Shown here: positions 57,809 through 64,000 of the stretch, in pieces | Numbering within the stretch: the first letter of the stretch is position 1 | Layout of the letters: the number at the start of each line of letters is the position of its first letter | Assembly (NCBI GenBank): GCA_035772735.1 | Contig: JASDFA010000007.1 | Coordinates: 77,387,501-77,451,500 of the forward strand | Length of the DNA: 64,000 bases | Direction of reading: 5' to 3' | From: Datura wrightii | Taxonomy: Eukaryota; Streptophyta; Magnoliopsida; Solanales; Solanaceae | The notes under the pieces: model-generated | Seen by the model: only the letters and a program-made list of their open reading frames with translations | Told to the model about the DNA's origin: nothing | Database searches by the model: none | Program-made: the position numbers and the translations under genes

Positions 57809-59653
57809 TTTTAGGTTTCTAACCATTACGTGTTCGTTTTTATGTGGGTATTTCATATTTTGCTTGCATGCATATTTGTTTTTAAATTTATTTGTTTCAC
57901 TTTTATTTAGGGTTCAATTTTCCTTTACTTGCATATTTATTTTTGTGTGACATATTTTACTTCCTAATATGTTCTATTCGTCATTTTGCCTTACATGATT
58001 AATTTCTTTCTTTTTTTTCCTTTTTTCTTTTATTTTTATGAACTGTCAAGATATTTTAATCCCCTACCTTTATATCTTTCCTTGAATATTCACATGCACA
58101 CACTTGATAACGGTTGCGTGGTTTCACAGCCGTTCACTTTTAAAATACCCCCCGAGAAATGTCTCATGATTTGGTCGATCAGCGGTGCGTCGATGGTCAT
58201 GAGATTTCTCATTCTCAAGTTGTCCGCTTGAGGGAACCGTGTCTAAACCTATTCCTATTCTTAGATCTTGACCGTGTATCCCTTTACTAAGGAATACGCA
58301 TCATCTCAAACCTCGAAAATGCGATGTCCAAGGCACGTCAAAGATTTATAGAACTTACCTTGTATCTCAAGGTGTTTTTACAATCCCAGAAAAAATTGTC
58401 TTCTTTATTTATGTCAATTTGATTGCATATGTCTAATTGGATTTGTTATTCTTTTAAGTTAATTGTTTCTTTCTATGTAAATCCTTCTTCTTATTCCCTC
58501 TATTTGCTTCCTTGTTTAAATTATTCCCCCTTATTCCTTTTATTTGTTTCCTTATTTAGATTATTTAATATATGTTTAATTTCCTTTCTTATCTCCTTGT
58601 ATGTTTCTTGTTTAATGTTATTATTTAACGTTAATCCTTTCCAACTCTTTCTTCATATAACCTATGATGTGTTTATTTATTTTTATTGCTTTATAAAATT
58701 TTATTGCTCTTCTTAACTTTTATTGTCTTACCGGTTTTTTTATTTATGTGCTAATTATTATTGCTTGACTTGTCATTCCGTTCATACTTCCCCACTTGGG
58801 AATCTCTCACTTTCACACGCTGTACACGCGAGTTGTGTTTTGCACTTCTCTAAAATCCTTTAAAAACTCATTTACAGAATTGGTATATACATGGGTGAAT
58901 GGATGGTTTTACTGCCATGTGACCACGCGCCTTTTCACATAAGAATTTTTTAGTCCGCCTACCCAATTCTTAAAAAACCGTTAAGTCACGCATGCATTAT
59001 TCCCTAGGAAGTCTCGATACCCTTGGTGTATTGATACCATTAGTTTAACTTTTTCCAAAGTCCAAAGAGATTTACCATCTCGAAAAGGACATTATCATTT
59101 CTATTTGAATTTTTATTTGAGAAATCAATGTGTCTAAAATGTAGACCATTTTTCTCCTTAGGTGGGAAGGGTAAACTAAATTTTCATTATGCAGGTTGAT
59201 AAATACCAATCCGCGTCATTTAAGCAAAGAAGAGGCCGAAGATGGAATAACATTTCCATTAAGACTATAGATTTACTTTTTTTTTTTTGTAATCTTCATT
59301 TTTCTTATAATATCTTATTATGTAAATGAAGCAATAATTTATTTATTATTTTATGTATTTGGGATTTTTTGGAGCAAATGGAATGACACATTGTGACATA
59401 TTTGACTTTCAAAATGCGCTAGGTGTACCTCTAGCACAAAAGAGGCCCCCAAATTAGGAAGACACATTAATGTGTTTAATCCTTTATTTATAATGTGAAA
59501 CGTATTAATGTGTTTCTTTCCTTTAATCTTTTTATCCACAACATGTCATGCTTGAATTTCTTTACTAATTTTATTTTTTCTGCTTATTGTTTATCTTGAT
59601 TATTCCCCTTCATAAGGTTGATTTGTGCATAATCGTCCACCATACCTTTCTCG
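57809..59653 (+). other. Untranslated leader of element E
   Basis: About 1.85 kb, T-rich, with only short chance ORFs (81 and 97 codons, rich in Phe/Leu/Tyr). Autonomous Ogre elements carry an extra ORF1 here; I see none. A strong hairpin lies at 58154-58210. The rest shows nothing I can name. Confidence 0.7.
58154..58210 (+). other. Long hairpin in the leader of element E
   Basis: GAGAAATGTCTCATGA (58154-58169) pairs with TCATGAGATTTCTC (58197-58210): 14 base pairs with a 2-base bulge and a 27-base loop. It lies about 350 bases after the primer site, where packaging or dimer signals are often found in retroelement RNA. The role is inference. Confidence 0.6.
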
Positions 59654-61389
59654 TTGTCGATTCGCCGAAGCAAAAGGGAAATGAACGACAGTAACAATTC
59701 AGCAGTTAGAATTGACACGACCACTCAAAGAGATTCCGTAGAGAGTTCTGAAATGAGGTATCCCCCTGAATGTAATGATCTAATTATAAGGATGGAGCAA
59801 AAGATTTTAGAACTTCAAGGCGAATTATCTCGATCCCGCAATACAACAGATCTGTCGGTCCCCCTGGAAACTTCGTTAGAACAGCAGGCTGAGATTCATG
59901 CTTCTACCAAGCCTCACGTCACTTTCACAAGTTTTCCTCAGGCATCCCACCAAGCCTCATATCCTCAAAACAATCTTAGTCATGCCTATTCGTTTCCTCA
60001 AAATCATTGCAACATTCGCATAATGCTTATGCAACTCTGTCAAATCAAGCCACACCACAAAGACCGCCCACCATGTTTCATTACTTACCTCCTACAGTTA
60101 CATCCAACACGTCTTACGCCCATACTCCGAGAGATCATACCCTAAACCCCATTTATATTGAGACTGCTCCAGTCACTCATCACTTAGGAGAATCTGGACT
60201 CTCTGAGAAAGACAGCTTGATACAATCTATCGTTGAGGAACTCATGAAGATGAACAACCGATTACAAAATATTGAAGGGGACAACAGGATAGAAGGATTA
60301 AGTTATGAAGATCTATGCATGCATCCTGACGTTGAGCTACCGGTGGGATACAAACCTCTGAAGTTTGAAATGTTCAACAGCACTGGTGATCCGAAAGCCC
60401 ACTTGAAGATGTATTGCGACAAGTTGATTGGAGTAGGGAGAGATGAAAAAATTCGAATGAAGTTGTTCATGAGAAGTTTGTCTGGAGATGCCCTCAATTG
60501 GTACGTAGAGAAAAATCCTAGGAACTGGATTAATTGGACTGATATGGCTGCAGCTTTTGTAGAGCGGTTCATCTTCAATACAGAGAATGCACCAGACTTA
60601 CACTACATTCAGAACTTGAAAAGAAAACCTACAGAGACATTCAGGGAATATGCAACACGTTGGAGGGCCGAGGCTGCCAGAGTGCGAGCTCCAATGCAGG
60701 AAGTTCAAATGAAGGATATCTTCATGCGGAATCTAGACCCGCAAGTATATGATAGATTGATGCTAGTTAGTGAGAAGAACTTCGCCGAGCTCATCAAGTT
60801 AGGCGAAAAGATTGAGGACGGTATCAAGAACGGTACCATTATCGATTGGGGAGCATTACAAGCAGCCAGAAAAACTTTGCAATCTGGTAGGACCACTGAG
60901 AACAAGAACGGGAAAGAGGTGAATGCCATATCACCTATAGAAGGACTGAAAACTCCGTGGGGATACCAAGCACCTCCACTCCAATACCAATTGCCTCCAT
61001 ACCATCACTCCATGCCTGTCTACAACCCTGCTACCTATCATGCACAACCTGCACATTTTCAGCCTCCTCCACCTGCACTCCAAAGGCCATTAGTTTGTCA
61101 AACTCCACCGATTCTACAATCTCACAAGCCCTCGAGTCCCCGAGCAAGTTCATCTAAGCAGTATACTCCGTTGGGTGAGCCTATAACCCAATTGTATGAG
61201 AGATTAAAGGTTGCCAGCTATATCACTCCAATTCCCTCAATAGTGATGGATACATATGTGAAATGGCTCGATCATACTAAGATTTTCGACTATCATTCAG
61301 GGATGAGAGGACACACCATAGAAGAATGTCGAGCTTTGAAAGATAAGATTCAAGCACTAATTGATGCCAAGGTGATCCACCCGAGATGA
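59654..61389 (+). pseudogene. Gag of element E (Ogre/Tat type), one frameshift
   Basis: The N-terminal frame starts at ATG 59654 (MSIRRSKREMNDSNNS), has a coiled-coil-like part (DLIIRMEQKILELQGELSRS) and shifts near 60000 into the frame open from 60007 to 61389 (460 codons). That part carries the capsid: LPVGYKPLKFEMFNSTGDPK, MKLFMRSLSGDALNWYVEKN, FNTENAPDLHYIQNLKRKP, TFREYATRWRAEAARVR and LIKLGEKIEDGIKNGTI, then a Pro-rich linker. It ends in FDYHSGMRGHTIEECRALKD, a degenerate zinc-finger-like motif whose first Cys appears to be Phe. Only one frameshift was found, so this is the best preserved gene in the window. Confidence 0.88.
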
Positions 61390-62086
61390 AAGTCGATGCC
61401 AATTTAAGTTGAAGTCAAAAGCTATCCTCAATTCAATTTATTCCTTTATTCGAAGTTCCTTTTGTACTCTAAACTATGTTGGACCTGATTCCCGTTTAAG
61501 AGGGATATGTAGGCACCCTTATGGGGTTCAGTCTATATCTTAATAAAATTTCCTTTCCCCTTTTCTTTACCAACTGGGGCAGAATTTCTGAGAGGACCTC
61601 AAAAATTCAATAGATCGAGCGTTTCTACGTAACTGAGGCAAAATTTTTGATGGGACCTCAAAAATTCACAACTTTGTGTCATTTGCAAAAGGAGTCTACG
61701 TTATGTTCTACACTAGGGCAGAAATTTTGAGAAGGATCTCAAAATTTCATCAAGACTAAGTCAAGCCAAGGAATTGATTCCCAAGAAGAATGCTTATAGA
61801 AAGACCTGACATCCAGCTCATGAGATCGGGATAGCAACGGACAAATAAAGGCACAAATCAGCCTTTCCCTCTTTTAATCTTATGATTTTTTTTGTGAACA
61901 CAGGGGCAACAGGTACTAAATTTGCAATCATTCTATATGGATCTTCGAAGGTATTCATTATCAACTACAAAGCTAAACTACTTGAAGTTTGTCCATGAAC
62001 GGGGTTAAGCGCTACCCTCTTAGTAAGTTACTCAAAGCTGAACGTTGTTTGTTTGAAGCTAAGTATTAATGCATTGATTTCTGAAA
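61390..62086 (+). other. Noncoding stretch after gag in element E
   Basis: No ORF or pol motif. At 61486-61535 it repeats, imperfectly, the 'acctgattccc...taggc' segment of the LTR (57278-57330). Three copies of a shorter repeat follow at 61573-61755. The rest is unremarkable. Confidence 0.7.
61573..61755 (+). repeat. Three spaced copies of a roughly 40-bp motif
   Basis: Near 61573, 61632 and 61714 the text reads 'ggggcagaatttctgagagg', 'gaggcaaaatttttgatggg' and 'agggcagaaattttgagaag', each followed by 'acctcaaaaattc' or a close variant. Imperfect direct repeats. Confidence 0.75.
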
Positions 62087-62940
62087 GGGTTAAGCACTAT
62101 CCTAAATTTTTATTTCAAGGGCTAAGCATTGTCCTACGGGTTAAGCACTACCCTAAATTTTCTTTTAAGGGCTAAGCATTGTCCTACGGGTTAAGCACTA
62201 TCATAAATATTTCTTTTAAGGGCTAAGAATTGTCCTACGGGTTAAGCACTACCCTAAATACTTTTTTAAGGGCTAAGCATTGTCCCCTAAATATTTCTTT
62301 AAGGGCTAAGCATTGTCCTACGGGTCAATCACTACCCTAAATATTTCTTTTAAGGGCTAGGCATTGTCCTACGGATTAAGCACTACCCTAAATATTTCTT
62401 TTAAGGGCTAAGCATTGTCTTACGGGTTAAGCACTACCCTAAATATTTATTTTAAGGGCTAAGCATTGTCCTACGGGTTAAGAACTACCCTAAATATTTC
62501 TTTTAAGGGCTAAGCATTGTCCTACGGGTTAAGCACTACCCTAAATATTTCTTTAAGGGCTAAGCATTGTCCTACGAGTTAAGCACTACCCTAAATATTT
62601 CTTTAAGGGCTAAGCATTGTCCTACGGGTCAAGCACTACCCTAAATATTTCTTTTAAGGGCTAAGCATTGTCTTACAGGTTAAGAACTACCCTAAATATT
62701 TCTTTTAAGGGCTAAGCATTGTCTTACAGGTTAAGCACTACCCTCATTGTCTTACGGGTTAAGCACTACCCTAAATATTTCTTTTAAGGGCTAAGAATTG
62801 TCCTACGGGCTAAGCACTACCCTAAATATTTCTTTTAAGGGCTAAGCATTGTCCTACGAGTTAAGCACTATCCTAAATATTTCTTTAAGGACTATGCATT
62901 GTCCTATGGGTTAAGCACTACCCTCTGATTTTTAAAGGCT
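62087..62940 (+). repeat. Tandem array, about 17 units of 51 bp
   Basis: The unit is GGGCTAAGCATTGTCCTACG, then GGTTAAGCACTACCCTAAAT, then ATTTCTTTTAA. The two halves resemble each other (GGG(C/T)TAAGCA...CCTA), so the unit itself is an old duplication. Some units are shortened (near 62280 and 62740). No coding frame persists. Confidence 0.92.
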
Positions 62941-64000
62941 AAGCATTGCCTCCTAAATTTCGATCGGATTACACGCTTTCATCCGGGCTAATCATTAATT
63001 TTGTGAAATATTATCTCATGTTTATTGGATAATCACTTTTATCCTGTATTTTAGAGTTGCAGGCTACTCAAGTTACTCCCGTGATATCGAATCAAGCTAC
63101 TATCATGCTCTTATGTTAATCTCAAACTTTCAAGCTACTTTCGAGTTATTTTCCTTCAAACTACTGTTTACTACTTTTGAGCTACTATTATCATGCTATT
63201 TTCGTTCTTTGATTTCTGGATGGGTTAAGCATTACCCTCCGATATTTTAAGGGCTAAGTGTTGTCCTATGGGTTAAGCACTACCCTCAATGTTTAAAGTG
63301 AAACATTGCATTCTAATTTTGATCGGGTTAAGAACTACCCTTTTAAATTTATTCGAGTTGTTCGTTACTTTTACAAAATGGCATCTTATGCTTATCGACC
63401 AATCTTTTATCCAATATTTTAAAAGTTTGCAGGCTACTATTGCATTATTCTTGCGACATTAAATCAAGGTACTACTATGCTACTTTCTACTTTTCAAGCT
63501 ACTTTCAAGCTCCTATCGCATTTTTAAAGCCGTTGTTTTACCTCTGAGCTACTATCATTGTGCTACGTTCTTTTAATTTCTGGATGAGTTAAGCGCCACC
63601 CTCCAAAATTTAAGGGCTAAGCATGGTCCTAATATTTTGACGTTGTTCGGGTTAAGCATTACCCTCTCAAAAGTTCTCCAAGCTACGCTTTTATTTTCAC
63701 AAAATTTATTCTCAATAGTCTCTTCTCATCCACCATTTATTTATCTATCTAGCTATTTTCAAGCTCTACATTTTCACCGCGCTTATAAGCACTTTTTGTT
63801 TTTCTTTAGTTGCAACCTTTTACGTTTCAATGTAGCTGTCATTTTGATATTACCGTATTTTGATATAAAAATACTAATTTTGTCTATCTCTCTCGTCTCT
63901 CTATTCTCATCATTTCCTACTCTTTTCGTTCCTTATTAAAATCTTGCATTATCAATTTTCTTTAGGGATCTTGTACGTCCCTAAATATAGAACTACACAC
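62941..64000 (+). repeat. Diverged repeat-rich noncoding region of element E
   Basis: Scattered single copies of the array words recur (63225-63290, 63585-63665: 'gggttaagcattaccctcc', 'aagggctaagcat'), alternating with words such as 'caagctacttt' and 'gctactatcat'. This looks like a higher-order repeat of about 360 bases, now diverged. No ORF with known motifs. Confidence 0.65.

Larger units (their letters stand above)
52939..64000 (+). mobile_element. Element E: Ogre/Tat-like element, gag without adjoining pol, right end beyond window
   Basis: It starts with a 4.85-kb LTR and a primer site of the Ogre/Tat type, then a long leader, a gag gene and a repeat-rich noncoding stretch reaching the window end. 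No protease, RT or integrase motif follows gag over 2.6 kb. That suggests a non-autonomous member that would need enzymes from a relative. Pol could still lie beyond 64000, but the spacing would be unusual. Confidence 0.8.

Noticed and set aside
57986..58716. Phe/Leu/Tyr-rich ORFs that look like membrane proteins
   Set aside because: They come from T-rich leader sequence of element E, are short, and have no family motif.
62087..62940. CRISPR-like array
   Set aside because: Units are directly tandem with no variable spacers, in a plant retrotransposon. It is a satellite-type repeat.

Overview
This window looks like nuclear heterochromatin of a flowering plant, most likely a eudicot of the nightshade type. 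That placement is an impression from how the LTR-retrotransposons and the LINE read, not a search result. I found no intact host gene, no tRNA or rRNA gene and no CRISPR array. Nearly all of the 64 kb is retrotransposons nested in one another. Almost every open stretch of coding size is a decayed retroelement domain or a chance ORF inside an LTR.

Layout. (1) 1-8496: a Tekay/Del-like chromovirus (Ty3/gypsy, element A) on the minus strand; its 3' LTR runs off the left edge. (2) 8497-9461: a minus-strand Tat/Athila-like LTR fragment. (3) 9462-12872: a low-repeat island with a long, stop-interrupted reading frame; it may be organelle-derived, but this is not proven. (4) 12873-15860: two chromovirus LTR fragments in opposite orientation. 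(5) 15861-17662: the 3' end and LTR of a Tat/Athila-like element. (6) 17663-20056: an LTR of the element A family standing alone. (7) 20057-20210: a minus-strand LINE RNase H fragment. (8) 20213-44261: one plus-strand LINE (ORF1 then the ORF2 endonuclease), split by element C (20713-30816, minus), element B (31505-41444, plus) and a solo Tat/Athila-like LTR (41847-43318). Each of these is flanked by a near-matching 5-bp target duplication. (9) 44262-49850: element D (plus), inserted in the LINE endonuclease and truncated after RNase H. (10) 49905-52938: a deletion derivative of a Tat/Athila-like element, itself interrupted by a minus-strand LTR (50571-52023). (11) 52939-64000: the 4.85-kb LTR, primer-binding site, leader, gag and repeat-rich noncoding region of an Ogre/Tat-like element with no pol directly after gag.

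How the parts relate. The elements share the usual LTR-retrotransposon parts: LTR promoter, primer-binding site, Gag shell, protease, reverse transcriptase, RNase H, integrase (with a chromodomain-like tail in A, B and C), and polypurine tract. All copies are disabled. In B and D, long stretches of gag stay in one frame and are broken mainly by TAG codons where CAG is expected, which fits C-to-T decay at methylated CHG sites.

The most interesting signals are not genes. The LTRs from different lineages all carry a GC-rich, dyad-rich block about 80-450 bases from their start, in several cases just upstream of a TATA box. One 13-base word of that block is shared between lineages. The Ogre-like element also carries about 17 copies of a roughly 51-bp tandem repeat in its noncoding part.
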